DNA of 52,101 nt from JAAYUD01 sp036846645 (GCA_036846645.1 DAIUBN010000001.1:1-52101); one strand, 5' to 3'; shown: positions 24,650 through 34,453, numbered from the stretch's first letter. Notes: generated from the letters alone by a model not told the origin. Program-made: numbers and translations.

Positions 24650-27526
24650 ATGGAAGACAAGCTTCAACGTTACGAAGAGCTCGCACGCGAAACACAAACT
24701 GGTTGGTGGGTAGCTAATCTAAATAAGCGGGAATTTAAATGTTCTTCATTTATATCAGAATTGCTTGAAATAGATACCGATACATTTACTTTTGATTATT
24801 TCATTAGTAAAATTAGTGAAGAGTTTCGTGAAGTCATCATCAAAGACGTGATGGAATACGACTCACCGCAAAGCGAATACTGCAGAACCATGTATTCGGC
24901 TAATATTCCACGCGGTAAAGTTTGGATATCGGCTCATACTTCTTCCAAAATTGTATTAGAAAATGGCGAATGTATACGTAAGGGGTTTATCCAATTAATC
25001 GATCCCCCTCAAGAGGCAAAATCGCCCATTATAATCAGCAAAATCAACGATCTTGCACTGGGGTTGAATTCTATCTCTAAAATTCTTAAAAAGTTTTTGG
25101 ATAAGGATATTCAGAAAGATACTATCAATGAAATACTTCTCGAGATACTTCACACTTATAAAGGAGATAGAAGTTATGTATTCTTATTCGATGACGATAA
25201 TAAGTATCAAACCTGTAAATATGAAGTAACAGAAAAAGGCGTGAGTGCAGAAATATCTCAGTTGCAAAAGCTTAAATACGAAGACGTACCTTGGTGGAGC
25301 AATAAAATCAAATCCAAACAGTCTATCATATTGGATGATATCATGAAATTGCCGCAAGATGCAGAAGCTGAATACAAATTGCTTAAAAGTCAAGATATAC
25401 AATCAATTATGGTTGTCCCTCTTATTGGAGAGAATGATGTATTAGGGTATTTGGGTATTGATATCGTAAAAAGGAAATACAATTGGACAAAAGAAGACTT
25501 TCAATGGCTTCTTTCAATGGCAAATATCATCTCCATATTCATGACATTGAAAGATAGTCAGGAACAACTATGTAATGAACAAATCAAATTGAAGGCAGCC
25601 AATAAATCATTGAAAGTCAATGAAGAAAAGATGAAGAAATTGTTTGCCCATATTCCTATTGGTGCAGCATATTTCGATCTCAACGGCAAGCCCACTCAAT
25701 ATAATAATAAAGGGCTAGATGTCTTCGGACTAACTTCCATCGAAGATGTTAATGATTATTCTTTCTTTAAAGATCCAAATGTGCCTCAAGAAGTTTTAGA
25801 TAAAATCAAGTATCTAGATTTTGTTGAGTACGATACAATATACGACTTTGAAAAATTGCGTCCAATTGTAAAATCGTGGCGAAATGGATCCATTAAGCTC
25901 TATATCAAGATTGCAAAACTTCATGATGATTATGGAAATCCTATCGGTTATCTGATGGCATGTATTGAAGATACAGACAAGATGATGGCAAATAATCGTA
26001 TTCGGGATTTCGAATCTTTTTTCTCTGTCATTTCCGAATCAGCAAAGATTGGTTACGCAAAACTTAACTTGCTCAACAATAAAGGATATGCCATTAAACA
26101 GTGGTATACAAATATTGGCGAAGATGAAAAGAAATCTGTTTCACAAATCATTAAAGAATACGAACATTTACATCCAGAAGATAGAGAGGATATATTAAAG
26201 TTTTTCTCGGATGTTAGAGAGGGAAAAGTTAAGTCGTATAATAAAGAGGTTCGTGTACATCTTCCCGGCAATCCACCCGGCAAATGGAACTGGCTTTATA
26301 AGAGTCTTGTCGTTACCCGTTTTGCCCCCGAAGAAAATGATATCGAAGTTATCGGAGTGAACTATGACATCACAAAATTGAAAGATACGGCCAATGAATT
26401 GAGAATTGCCAGAGATAAAGCTCAAGAAATGGATAAACTCAAAATGGCATTCTTAGCAAATATGAGTCATGAGATTCGTACTCCGCTTAACTCTATTGTT
26501 GGGTTTGCAGATTTGTTGGCAATCAATGTAGAACCTGAAGATAAAAAGCGATATATAAGTATACTTCATGAGAATTCTGACTTGTTGTTACAATTGATAT
26601 CAGATATTCTAGATTTGTCGAAGATTGAATCGGGAACTGTAGAATACTCTTTCAATGTCATCAACGTTAAGATGCTGTGCAACGATCTTATCAATTCTTT
26701 AAAACCGAAAGTTAAGCGTGATGTAAAATTAGAATTTGATAATGAACTGCCCGACTATCATATCATCAGTGATTGGAAACGTATACAACAAGTATTGAAG
26801 AACCTAATTAATAATGCAATAAAGTTCACTTCGGATGGTCATATAAGGGTGGGATATTCTCTGAACAACGATATGATACAGTTTGATGTAACAGATACCG
26901 GTATAGGCATTAAAGAGGAGATGCTGCCAAGAATATTCAGCAGGTTCACAAAAGTCAATAGTTTCGTGCAAGGCACTGGGCTAGGTCTATCTATCTGCAA
27001 AAGTATTGTAGAAAGTATGCATGGCAATATAGGTGTAGAATCTACTTATGGTAAAGGCTCTCATTTCTGGTTCACTCTGCCTTACGACGATAACAATGAA
27101 GTCAATAGCGAGAAGAAACTGAAAGAAATCATGACTCCACTTATTCAATCGGAAGAGGATATATCAAAAAGGAAACTCGTCCTAGTAGCCGAAGACGAAG
27201 AGAGCAACTACGAACTACTCTATGCTATTCTTAGTGATAAATATGATATAGCATGGGCCAAAAACGGACAAGAGACCGTAGACCTCTACAAGAAGATGCA
27301 ACCAGATATGATATTGATGGATATTAAGATGAGTGGGATGGATGGTTTGCAAGCCACCAAAATAATACGGCAAAGTGATAATAATATACCTATCATAGCT
27401 ATCACTGCTTATGCTTCCGAGAAAGACAAGGAAGATGCTATAGAGGCAGGATTGGACGACTTCATGACCAAACCTATATCACCGAAGGAATTGAGAAATA
27501 AGATGATTGTGTATTTAGGTAGATAA
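24650..27526 (+). CDS. Cytoplasmic PAS/GAF hybrid sensor histidine kinase with receiver domain
   Basis: Two-component signalling protein of 958 aa with no signal peptide or membrane helix, so it senses something inside the cell. Domains in order: PAS-like (about 10-115), GAF (about 140-305), a short coiled segment, PAS (about 325-445), PAS/PAC (about 455-585), HisKA with phospho-accepting H607 in NMSHEIRTPLNS, HATPase with N-box VLKNLINNAIKF, G1 DTGIGI and G2 GTGLGLSI, and a receiver domain (about 840-957) with acidic pocket AEDEE and phospho-accepting D891 in ILMDIKMSGMDG. It lacks the DNA-binding domain of Bacteroides hybrid two-component regulators, so phosphate must pass to a separate protein. 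No such partner is in the window. It has its own promoter, and the next gene (fucosidase) seems to have its own as well. Confidence 0.93.
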   Translation: MEDKLQRYEELARETQTGWWVANLNKREFKCSSFISELLEIDTDTFTFDYFISKISEEFREVIIKDVMEYDSPQSEYCRTMYSANIPRGKVWISAHTSSKIVLENGECIRKGFIQLIDPPQEAKSPIIISKINDLALGLNSISKILKKFLDKDIQKDTINEILLEILHTYKGDRSYVFLFDDDNKYQTCKYEVTEKGVSAEISQLQKLKYEDVPWWSNKIKSKQSIILDDIMKLPQDAEAEYKLLKSQDIQSIMVVPLIGENDVLGYLGIDIVKRKYNWTKEDFQWLLSMANIISIFMTLKDSQEQLCNEQIKLKAANKSLKVNEEKMKKLFAHIPIGAAYFDLNGKPTQYNNKGLDVFGLTSIEDVNDYSFFKDPNVPQEVLDKIKYLDFVEYDTIYDFEKLRPIVKSWRNGSIKLYIKIAKLHDDYGNPIGYLMACIEDTDKMMANNRIRDFESFFSVISESAKIGYAKLNLLNNKGYAIKQWYTNIGEDEKKSVSQIIKEYEHLHPEDREDILKFFSDVREGKVKSYNKEVRVHLPGNPPGKWNWLYKSLVVTRFAPEENDIEVIGVNYDITKLKDTANELRIARDKAQEMDKLKMAFLANMSHEIRTPLNSIVGFADLLAINVEPEDKKRYISILHENSDLLLQLISDILDLSKIESGTVEYSFNVINVKMLCNDLINSLKPKVKRDVKLEFDNELPDYHIISDWKRIQQVLKNLINNAIKFTSDGHIRVGYSLNNDMIQFDVTDTGIGIKEEMLPRIFSRFTKVNSFVQGTGLGLSICKSIVESMHGNIGVESTYGKGSHFWFTLPYDDNNEVNSEKKLKEIMTPLIQSEEDISKRKLVLVAEDEESNYELLYAILSDKYDIAWAKNGQETVDLYKKMQPDMILMDIKMSGMDGLQATKIIRQSDNNIPIIAITAYASEKDKEDAIEAGLDDFMTKPISPKELRNKMIVYLGR

Positions 27527-27585
27527 CCATATCTCCTGCTTTCAGCATTAATATTCTATTCACCCCAAAAGTAATTAATCTTATT

Positions 27586-27617
27586 GTTGGGTAGATATAA
27601 TATTTTATCTACTTTTG
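27586..27617 (+). promoter_or_regulatory. Promoter for the fucosidase gene
   Basis: GTTG (27586-27589, one mismatch), 20-bp spacer, TACTTTTG (27610-27617). It lies inside the upstream TTG-initiated frame and supports the ATG at 27641 as the true start. Confidence 0.6.
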
Positions 27618-27640
27618 CAAGAAAGATAAAACTACGACAC

Positions 27641-29524
27641 ATGAAAAGTAAATTATTACCGCTATTTCTAACAGCATTGATGGCTGTACCAAGTTTTGGA
27701 CAAAGCGCTCCAAAAGCAATTCAGCCCACTCCTCTCGCCAAACAAATGGCATGGCAGAAAAGAGAAACAATTGCATTTGTACATTTCGGCCTGAACACTT
27801 TCAACGATCGAGAATGGGGCTATGGTGACAGTGACCCAAAGACCTTCAATCCTACCAATCTGGATTGTGAACAATGGGCACAAACCTTTAAGAAGGCTGG
27901 CATTAAAGAAGTCATTATTACAGCCAAACATCATGATGGATTCTGTTTATGGCCTACTCATCTCACTGAATATTGCATTCGCAATACTCCTTATAAGAAT
28001 GGTAAAGGTGACGTCGTTGGCGAACTATCGAAAGCTTGCAAAAAGTATGGCATCAAATTCGGCGTTTATCTCTCGCCTTGGGATAGAAATTCTGCAGTTT
28101 ATGGCACTCCGGCATACGTTGAATATTTCTATAAGCAACTCACAGAATTGTTCAGTCGCTACGGAGAGATTTCCGAAATATGGTTCGACGGTGCAAATGG
28201 TGGTGACGGATGGTATGGCGGCTCGAAAGAGGTACGCAAAATAGACCGTAAAAACTACTATAATTTCCCGAGAGCTTACAAATTGGTAGACGATATGCAA
28301 CCCAACTGTGTTATTTTTGGCGATGGCGGTCCTGGATGTCGCTGGATTGGTAATGAGAAAGGAATTGCTGGCGCTACCAACTGGTCGTTGTTAAGAAAAG
28401 GAGAAGTATATCCAGGCTATGATAAATACTATGAGCTGACATACGGTCATGTTGATGGTACAGCATGGGTACCGGGAGAATGTGACGTTTCTATCCGTCC
28501 GGGATGGTTCTATCATCCAGAAGAAGATAGTAAGGTCAAAACAGTAGACAATCTCGTAGAACTCTATTATCAAAGTGTGGGTCATAATGCCGTATTCCTA
28601 CTCAACTTCCCGGTTGATAGAAAAGGCTTAGTTCATCCAATAGATTCAATGAATGCCATTAATTATCACAAACAGATACTTAATGAACTGAAAACAGATT
28701 TATTGAAAGGCCTGACCGCTCAAGTATCCAATACGAGAGGCAGTAAATATTCTGCTAAAAACATGACAGATGAGAACTACGATACATACTGGGCAACGAC
28801 AGACGGAGTGAAGTCAGCAACCGTAACATTCAATCTCAAGAAGATCGAAAAAGTAAATCGCGTGATGCTACAAGAATATATTCCTTTAGGACAGCGGGTA
28901 TCTTCTTTTGTCATCGAATATTTTGATGGAAAGACTTGGAAAAAAGTAAATCCACACGAAGAGACAACAACCATCGGCTACAAACGCATTGTCCGTTTCG
29001 ATACAGTCAAGACTCAAAAGCTGCGTATTCGTTTTCTTGATGCTAGAGCCGACGCTTTGTGCATTAATCACATAGGTGCTTATTATTCTGGCAACGATAA
29101 AGCATTCAGTTCACAACCTGAAGTTAAAGAAATTCCAACCCTACCCTTCACTATCACAAACATAGAAAAGGCAGAGGCCGACAAAGCTATCGATAAGAAT
29201 GAATCAACTGTATGCTATACAAAAGAAAATTCTATTGTGATAGATCTTTCGAATATTCAAACAGTGAAGCAACTCAATATGCTTCCCGACAATGGAAATC
29301 AGCGTAAGGGTCTAATCTCCAATTACGAGATTTATTCTTGCGATGATGCTAATGGTTCAAACAGTAAGTTGATTATTAAAGGAGAATTCTCTAATATTCA
29401 GAACAATCCGGTTTGGCAAACTGTTTATTTTAGCCCCATTAGAACTCGCTATCTTATACTCAAAGCTACACGGATTGTAAACGACATAAATGAAATCGGA
29501 ATCGCAGAGTTGAGAATAAACTAA
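27641..29524 (+). CDS. Secreted alpha-L-fucosidase (GH29) with discoidin-like domains
   Basis: Removes alpha-linked L-fucose from glycans with retention. 627 aa from the ATG at 27641, which gives a good signal peptide (MKSKLLPLFLTALMAVPSFG); a longer frame starting with TTG at 27584 contains the promoter. Catalytic domain about 28-345 with ITAKHHDGFCLWP (97-101 HHDGF) and the nucleophile D183 in EIWFDGANGG. Then a F5/8 type C (discoidin) domain, about 360-480, with NYDTYWATTD and VMLQEYIPLGQRVSSF, and a second related beta-sandwich to the C-terminus. These probably bind carbohydrate. A strong hairpin terminator follows. With the sialidase and hexosaminidase at 5667-9312 it suggests host-glycan degradation, although the loci are 18 kb apart. 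Confidence 0.93.
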   Translation: MKSKLLPLFLTALMAVPSFGQSAPKAIQPTPLAKQMAWQKRETIAFVHFGLNTFNDREWGYGDSDPKTFNPTNLDCEQWAQTFKKAGIKEVIITAKHHDGFCLWPTHLTEYCIRNTPYKNGKGDVVGELSKACKKYGIKFGVYLSPWDRNSAVYGTPAYVEYFYKQLTELFSRYGEISEIWFDGANGGDGWYGGSKEVRKIDRKNYYNFPRAYKLVDDMQPNCVIFGDGGPGCRWIGNEKGIAGATNWSLLRKGEVYPGYDKYYELTYGHVDGTAWVPGECDVSIRPGWFYHPEEDSKVKTVDNLVELYYQSVGHNAVFLLNFPVDRKGLVHPIDSMNAINYHKQILNELKTDLLKGLTAQVSNTRGSKYSAKNMTDENYDTYWATTDGVKSATVTFNLKKIEKVNRVMLQEYIPLGQRVSSFVIEYFDGKTWKKVNPHEETTTIGYKRIVRFDTVKTQKLRIRFLDARADALCINHIGAYYSGNDKAFSSQPEVKEIPTLPFTITNIEKAEADKAIDKNESTVCYTKENSIVIDLSNIQTVKQLNMLPDNGNQRKGLISNYEIYSCDDANGSNSKLIIKGEFSNIQNNPVWQTVYFSPIRTRYLILKATRIVNDINEIGIAELRIN

Positions 29525-29552
29525 GTAAATTATCTAAAATAATTAAGATTTA

Positions 29553-29584
29553 AATGATGGCGGTCACTTGTGATCGCCATCATT
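29553..29584 (+). terminator. Terminator hairpin after the fucosidase gene
   Basis: 10-bp stem (29553-29562 with 29575-29584) extended inward by TCAC/GTGA after a one-base mismatch, so an almost continuous stem-loop. The T-run after it is weak. Confidence 0.65.
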
Positions 29585-29636
29585 GATTAAACAAATATAA
29601 ATACACTTTTAAAGTGATTTAAAATCATTCCTATTA

Positions 29637-29668
29637 TTTCTTTATTCGATTATTAAAAGCTATATTTG
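29637..29668 (+). promoter_or_regulatory. Promoter for mdh
   Basis: TTTC (29637-29640, one mismatch to TTTG), 20-bp spacer, TATATTTG (29661-29668); ATG at 29713. Confidence 0.65.
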
Positions 29669-29712
29669 TGAGTACAAATCATTAATAACTAGCGAAACTT
29701 AATAAATTAATA

Positions 29713-30732
29713 ATGATGGAAAAGTATTTAACAGACGAGAAACTCGTAATTGTTGGTGCAGCCGGTATGATCGGTTCTAACATGGCTCAAACAGCTTTAG
29801 TTATGCACCTTTCTTCTAACCTTTGTCTATATGATATCTTCTCACCGGAAGGTGTTGCAGAAGAACTCCGCCATTGTGCGTTTCCTGGTGCAACAGTAAC
29901 TGCTACAACAAATGTAGAAGAAGCATTCAAAGATGCTAAATATATTATTTCTTCAGGTGGTGCTCCTCGTAAAGAAGGTATGACACGTGAAGATTTGTTG
30001 GCTGGTAATGCCGGTGTAGCAAAAGAATTAGGACAGAACATCAAAAAATATTGCCCTGATGTAAAACATGTAGTTATCATATTCAATCCTGCCGATATCA
30101 CAGGTCTTGTAACATTGCTTTATGCAGGTTTGAAACCTTCTCAACTCAACACGTTGGCAGCTCTCGATTCTACTCGTTTACAGAGTGCTCTTGCAAAACA
30201 CTTCGGCGTTATGCAATGCTCAGTTAAGAATTGCTGCACTTTCGGTGGTCATGGCGAACAAATGGCTGTATTTGCATCTCCTGTAACGATTGATGGTACT
30301 CCATTGCTTGATGTCATTGGTACTGGTAAAGCTATCAATGGCAAAACTCTTTCTAAAGAAGAGTGGGAAGCTATGAAGAAAGCTGTTACACAAGGCGGTT
30401 CTGCTATTATCAAACTGCGTGGACGTTCTTCTTTCCAAAGTCCGGCTTACGTTTCTATCGAAATGATGGCTGCTGCAATGGGTGGTGCTGAATATGCTTG
30501 GCCAGCAGGTTGCTATGCCGATACAGCCAAATACAATCACATCATGATGGCTATGCCTACAGTTATTACTAAGAACGGTACATATCGCAAAGATTTTGTT
30601 GGTACAGAAGAAGAGATGGCTAGTCTTGACGCAAGCTACAAACACTTGTGCGACCTTCGTGACCAAGTAATCGGTATGGGTGTTCTTCCTCCAATCGAAA
30701 AATGGGGCGAAATCAATCCAAACTTGAAATAA
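29713..30732 (+). CDS. mdh: Malate dehydrogenase
   Basis: NAD-dependent interconversion of malate and oxaloacetate; in Bacteroides part of the reductive branch from oxaloacetate to fumarate and succinate. 339 aa. Seen: Rossmann motif VGAAGMIGSN; R86 and R92 in APRKEGMTRED (substrate binding); N125 in FNPADITG; D152 and R155 in LDSTRLQ; catalytic H180 in FGGHGEQM. Two adjacent ATG codons (29713, 29716) are possible starts. Own promoter upstream and a very long hairpin terminator downstream, so a single-gene transcript; many codons look like those of highly expressed genes (inference by eye). Confidence 0.95.
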   Translation: MMEKYLTDEKLVIVGAAGMIGSNMAQTALVMHLSSNLCLYDIFSPEGVAEELRHCAFPGATVTATTNVEEAFKDAKYIISSGGAPRKEGMTREDLLAGNAGVAKELGQNIKKYCPDVKHVVIIFNPADITGLVTLLYAGLKPSQLNTLAALDSTRLQSALAKHFGVMQCSVKNCCTFGGHGEQMAVFASPVTIDGTPLLDVIGTGKAINGKTLSKEEWEAMKKAVTQGGSAIIKLRGRSSFQSPAYVSIEMMAAAMGGAEYAWPAGCYADTAKYNHIMMAMPTVITKNGTYRKDFVGTEEEMASLDASYKHLCDLRDQVIGMGVLPPIEKWGEINPNLK

Positions 30733-30757
30733 GCAGATTAGATTTTTACATTATATA

Positions 30758-30809
30758 ATAAGGACCAAAATATATTTCTATTCCGATAGAATATATATTT
30801 GGTCCTTAT
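30758..30809 (+). terminator. Long terminator hairpin after mdh
   Basis: Stem of more than 20 bp: ATAAGGACC at 30758-30766 pairs with GGTCCTTAT at 30801-30809, continuing through AT-rich sequence to a loop near 30782-30785, followed by TTATTTTG. It sits directly against the promoter of the next gene. Confidence 0.75.
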
Positions 30810-30813
30810 TTAT

Positions 30814-30844
30814 TTTGTTCTACTCGCTTCTTGCACTATCTTTG
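30814..30844 (+). promoter_or_regulatory. Promoter for the DUF3805/3806-like gene
   Basis: TTTG (30814-30817), 19-bp spacer, TATCTTTG (30837-30844). ATG at 30877. Starts 5 bp after the mdh terminator. Confidence 0.65.
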
Positions 30845-30876
30845 CAATAAATTGTACAGATGTAAATATACCGACA

Positions 30877-31710
30877 ATGGAAGGAAAGAAATATATAGCC
30901 CCAGGCGGATGGTTCTCAATGACCTACCCTACAACATGGAATGAGTTTGAAGATAGCGAAGATGCTTTCTTATTCTACAATCCTGATGAGTGGACAGGAA
31001 ATTTCCGTATTTCTGCATTTCGTGATGAAGATACGAAGAGAGGGAACATTCATTATGGTGATGATGCTTGCGATACGGAGCTGAAAGAAAATAGAACAGC
31101 AAAGTATGTACAAGTAGGAGACTTTGATTGTGCTTATAGCACCGAAACATTCGATGAAGATGGCAAACGTTATGTTTCTCATTTATGGATAACTGGCAAA
31201 GGTGATACGATGCTCGAATGTTCTTTCACGGCTTTTGCCGAAGAAAAGACGACGGTTGCCGAAGCGATTATTTCATCTATGGAAGTGAGAGACTCTGAAA
31301 AGAAATATCCTGCCGAGATGATTCCTGTTCGTCTTTCCGAGATTTACCGTATCGATGAGGCTTTCGAAAAAATTGGCAACCTTGTAAAAGAGCAACTCAC
31401 TAAAGACTTCCAAGGAGCAGAAGAAGATCTGGCTAAAATACAAACGGCTTTAGAAAAAATTCAACCTTCTAATAAGAAAAGTGAGATTTGGCTCAATGCA
31501 GGTATCGTCATCTGTTGTATATTGGCAGCCGAAGTCGATGGATTAGAATGGCGGACACTTATCGATGGTAATAGAGAAGATCCGGTGATGGTATACGAAA
31601 ATGGTAAAAGTGTAATAGATCCAATGAAGCTGATTTGGAGCAAAGTGAAGAAAGGGCAACCATGGAATATTGTCAGCGCTTATGAAGAAGCTGTAGCATC
31701 ACTTGGATAA
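30877..31710 (+). CDS. DUF3805/DUF3806-like protein of unknown function
   Basis: 277 aa, predicted soluble. The ATG at 30877 is chosen because the frame upstream begins only at a TTG that lies within the mdh terminator and also contains the promoter. The N-terminal half (KKYIAPGGWFSMTYPTTW, then DAFLFYNPDEWTGNFRIS) resembles the Bacteroidetes domain DUF3805. The C-terminal half (from about 165, RIDEAFEKIGNLVKEQL, then VDGLEWRTLIDGNREDPVM) resembles DUF3806. Identification is from memory of the families and is moderate. No catalytic motif is evident. The ABC-F gene starts 24 bp later and is probably in the same transcript. Confidence 0.65.
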   Translation: MEGKKYIAPGGWFSMTYPTTWNEFEDSEDAFLFYNPDEWTGNFRISAFRDEDTKRGNIHYGDDACDTELKENRTAKYVQVGDFDCAYSTETFDEDGKRYVSHLWITGKGDTMLECSFTAFAEEKTTVAEAIISSMEVRDSEKKYPAEMIPVRLSEIYRIDEAFEKIGNLVKEQLTKDFQGAEEDLAKIQTALEKIQPSNKKSEIWLNAGIVICCILAAEVDGLEWRTLIDGNREDPVMVYENGKSVIDPMKLIWSKVKKGQPWNIVSAYEEAVASLG

Positions 31711-31734
31711 TATTAAATAGGATAAAGGAATTGT

Positions 31735-33606
31735 ATGAGTAATAGTTATTTGCAAGTAGAAAATCTCACAAAATCGTTTGGAGATTTACTACTTTTCGAA
31801 AATATATCTTTTGGACTTGCAGAAGGCGACCGTGTGGGACTGATAGCAAAAAATGGGTCAGGCAAAAGCACTCTCCTTAATATATTAATGGATATTGAGC
31901 CCAAAGATAGCGGAGAAGTAGTCTACCGACGTGATTTACGAGTAGGATATTTGCCACAAACTATCAGTTACCCTCAAGACATTACTGTTCTCGAAGCTTG
32001 TTTCAGTCATGGCAATGACACGGCCAAATTGATAAAAGAATATGAGCACTGCATGAAAACCGAAGGTAATCCCGGTTTAGACGATTTGCTTCAACGCATG
32101 GAACATGCCAAAGCCTGGGATTATGAAGTGAAGGTAAAACAAATCTTATCTGTTCTCAATATTAATGATTACGACCAACTGATTGGCAAACTCTCTGGAG
32201 GACAACTTAAACGTGTGGCTTTGGCCAACACTTTGATTTCTGAGCCACAATTGATTATTCTTGACGAGCCGACCAACCACCTCGACCTTGATATGACCGA
32301 ATGGTTGGAAGATTATCTGAAAAGAGCTAACATCACATTGCTGATGGTGACTCACGACAGATATTTTCTAGATAGAGTATGCAACACCATATTAGAGATT
32401 GACAACCGTCAGATTTACTCTTATAAAGGAAACTATAACTATTATCTCGAAAAGCGAGAAGAGCGCATCAATGCTACAAATACAGAAATTGCCAGAGCCA
32501 ACAATCTTTATCGCACCGAACTAGAATGGATGAGACGTATGCCTCAAGCCAGAGGTCATAAGGCTCGTTATCGCGAAGAGGCTTTCTACGATTTGGAGAA
32601 AGTGGCCAAACAGCATATCGACGATAGCAATGTACAACTCAATGTGAAGGCTTCTTATATAGGAAAGAAGATTTTCGAAGCCGATCATCTCTATAAAAGT
32701 TTTGGCGACAGAGTGATTCTCGACGATTTCTCTTATATCTTCACCCGCTATGAGAAGATGGGAATAGTTGGAGATAACGGAACCGGGAAATCTACCTTTC
32801 TGAAGATTCTGATGGGATTGCAACAACCCGATAAAGGCAAACTTGATATTGGAGAAACTGTTCGCTTTGGTTACTATTCGCAAGAAGGAATGCAATTTGA
32901 TGATCAGATGAAAGTGATTGATGCGGTGACTTCTATCGCCGACTATATTGATATGGGCGATGGTCATCATCTCTCGGCTACTCAGTTGCTACAACACTTC
33001 TTGTTCACTCCAGAAACGCAGCACAACTATATCTACAAGCTAAGTGGTGGCGAACGTCGTCGTCTATATCTTTGCACCGTGCTGATGCACAATCCTAATT
33101 TTCTGATTCTTGATGAGCCCACCAACGATTTGGATATTATGACACTCAATGTGCTCGAAGAGTATTTATTAGGATTCAAGGGCTGTCTCATCGTTGTGAG
33201 CCACGACCGCTATTTCATGGATAAGGTAGTTGGCCATCTATTAGTGTTCAATGGGAACGGCGATATACGCAATTTCCCTGGCAATTATACGCAATATCGA
33301 GAATGGCGTACTCTTTATGAACGTCATAAAAAAGAGGCAGAAAAACCAAAGGAAGCCAAGACGGAGCGTGTCAGACTAAATGAGAAAGTGAAACTGACGT
33401 ATAAAGAGCGCTTGGAAATGGAAAAACTCGAAAAAGAGATTGCCGAACTAGAGAAAGAGAAGAAAGAAATAGAAGATGCACTATGTAGTGGCAGTCTCTC
33501 GGTAGATGAACTTACCGATAAATCCAAACGTCTGCCAGAAATCAATGACATGCTAGACGAAAAGTCAATGCGTTGGCTCGAACTTAGTGAAAAGGATAAT
33601 CAATAG
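31735..33606 (+). CDS. ABC-F family ATPase (Uup/EttA-like)
   Basis: 623 aa soluble protein with two ABC ATPase domains and no membrane segment; ABC-F proteins act on ribosomes. Domain 1 has Walker A AKNGSGKSTL, signature LSGGQLKR and Walker B LIILDEPTNHLD. A charged linker follows with RRMPQARGHKARYREE, typical of the subfamily. Domain 2 has GDNGTGKSTF, LSGGERRRL and FLILDEPTNDLD. The C-terminal 90 residues (from about 530) are lysine/glutamate-rich and predicted coiled coil, as in Uup. Antibiotic resistance is not indicated; a housekeeping Uup-like role is more likely. Its last 23 bp overlap the convergent PHP phosphatase gene. Confidence 0.92.
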   Translation: MSNSYLQVENLTKSFGDLLLFENISFGLAEGDRVGLIAKNGSGKSTLLNILMDIEPKDSGEVVYRRDLRVGYLPQTISYPQDITVLEACFSHGNDTAKLIKEYEHCMKTEGNPGLDDLLQRMEHAKAWDYEVKVKQILSVLNINDYDQLIGKLSGGQLKRVALANTLISEPQLIILDEPTNHLDLDMTEWLEDYLKRANITLLMVTHDRYFLDRVCNTILEIDNRQIYSYKGNYNYYLEKREERINATNTEIARANNLYRTELEWMRRMPQARGHKARYREEAFYDLEKVAKQHIDDSNVQLNVKASYIGKKIFEADHLYKSFGDRVILDDFSYIFTRYEKMGIVGDNGTGKSTFLKILMGLQQPDKGKLDIGETVRFGYYSQEGMQFDDQMKVIDAVTSIADYIDMGDGHHLSATQLLQHFLFTPETQHNYIYKLSGGERRRLYLCTVLMHNPNFLILDEPTNDLDIMTLNVLEEYLLGFKGCLIVVSHDRYFMDKVVGHLLVFNGNGDIRNFPGNYTQYREWRTLYERHKKEAEKPKEAKTERVRLNEKVKLTYKERLEMEKLEKEIAELEKEKKEIEDALCSGSLSVDELTDKSKRLPEINDMLDEKSMRWLELSEKDNQ

Positions 33607-34444
33607 GTGTCTCGATCCATTCACCATGGTGCCACTCCATAACATGAGTATACCCGGCTTTAAGTAGTGCTTCGAATGCTTCCGGACGACCGTAATTGAT
33701 TCGTTCCGGATAGTGCGAATCGCTATTGACCTGCACTTTTATACCCAACGAATGAAGAAAAGAGAAATAGCGTTCATTGGGATAGAAGGTTTGAATATCC
33801 AAATAAGACTTGGTATTAATTTCTACCTGACAACCGCTTTGAGCTATCAGTTCAAAATAGTCTTTCACCAGTTTATCGTACCAGGGTTCGTCCAGCAATC
33901 CCTTACGATAACATGAAGCATTGTAATGCATCTTATCGGCATGACCAAGGATATCAAAACCTCCGAGCTGAATCATCTTTATCTGATGGTCGTAATACAA
34001 GTTGATAACATAATCCAGATCACCATCAAAATGCGTATCAACGATTTGACGGAACTTATCGGGAGGACAATCGATATCAACCAACTTTCCATCTTTATCG
34101 GGCAACATGTGCACAGAGCCAATACAAAAATCCAAAGGCAATCGTCTGAAACGAATACACGATGGATTACTCTTCTCGTTCACATAGTCTATTTCGAGCC
34201 CTACAATAAGTTCTATCTGCCCTTCATATTGTTTCTTCAATCGATTAAACTCAGACAAATAATCTTCCATACTATCCCACTCCATCGTCCAATTCGTAGG
34301 AAACAACAATGGAGCATGCGATGAAAAGCCAAATGATGAGAAGCCATCAGAAATGGCAAAACGAATAAAAGAATGCATATCTGCCCTTCCATCACAATAC
34401 AAACTGTGACAGTGATAATTAGTGAGGTTGTGATGGTTATTCAT
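33584..34444 (-). CDS. Histidinol-phosphatase, PHP family
   Basis: 286 aa metal-dependent phosphatase of the PHP family, HisK/HolPase type, which dephosphorylates histidinol phosphate in histidine synthesis. Seen: metal-binding NYHCHSLYCDG at the N-terminus; FSSHAPL; GLEIDYV; CIGSVHML; DILGHADK; and the late NSDSHYPERI, together giving the expected set of His/Asp/Glu metal ligands. The other his genes of this window lie 15 kb away. It is downstream of, and 9 bp from, the isomerase-like gene and shares its promoter. Overlaps the end of the convergent ABC-F gene by 23 bp. A different phosphoester substrate cannot be excluded. Confidence 0.85.
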   Translation of the reverse strand: MNNHHNLTNYHCHSLYCDGRADMHSFIRFAISDGFSSFGFSSHAPLLFPTNWTMEWDSMEDYLSEFNRLKKQYEGQIELIVGLEIDYVNEKSNPSCIRFRRLPLDFCIGSVHMLPDKDGKLVDIDCPPDKFRQIVDTHFDGDLDYVINLYYDHQIKMIQLGGFDILGHADKMHYNASCYRKGLLDEPWYDKLVKDYFELIAQSGCQVEINTKSYLDIQTFYPNERYFSFLHSLGIKVQVNSDSHYPERINYGRPEAFEALLKAGYTHVMEWHHGEWIETPIDYPFH

Positions 34445-34453
34445 AAAACAATA

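Noticed and set aside
27584..27640. Upstream TTG start of the fucosidase
   Set aside because: A promoter lies inside it and the ATG at 27641 gives a normal signal peptide.
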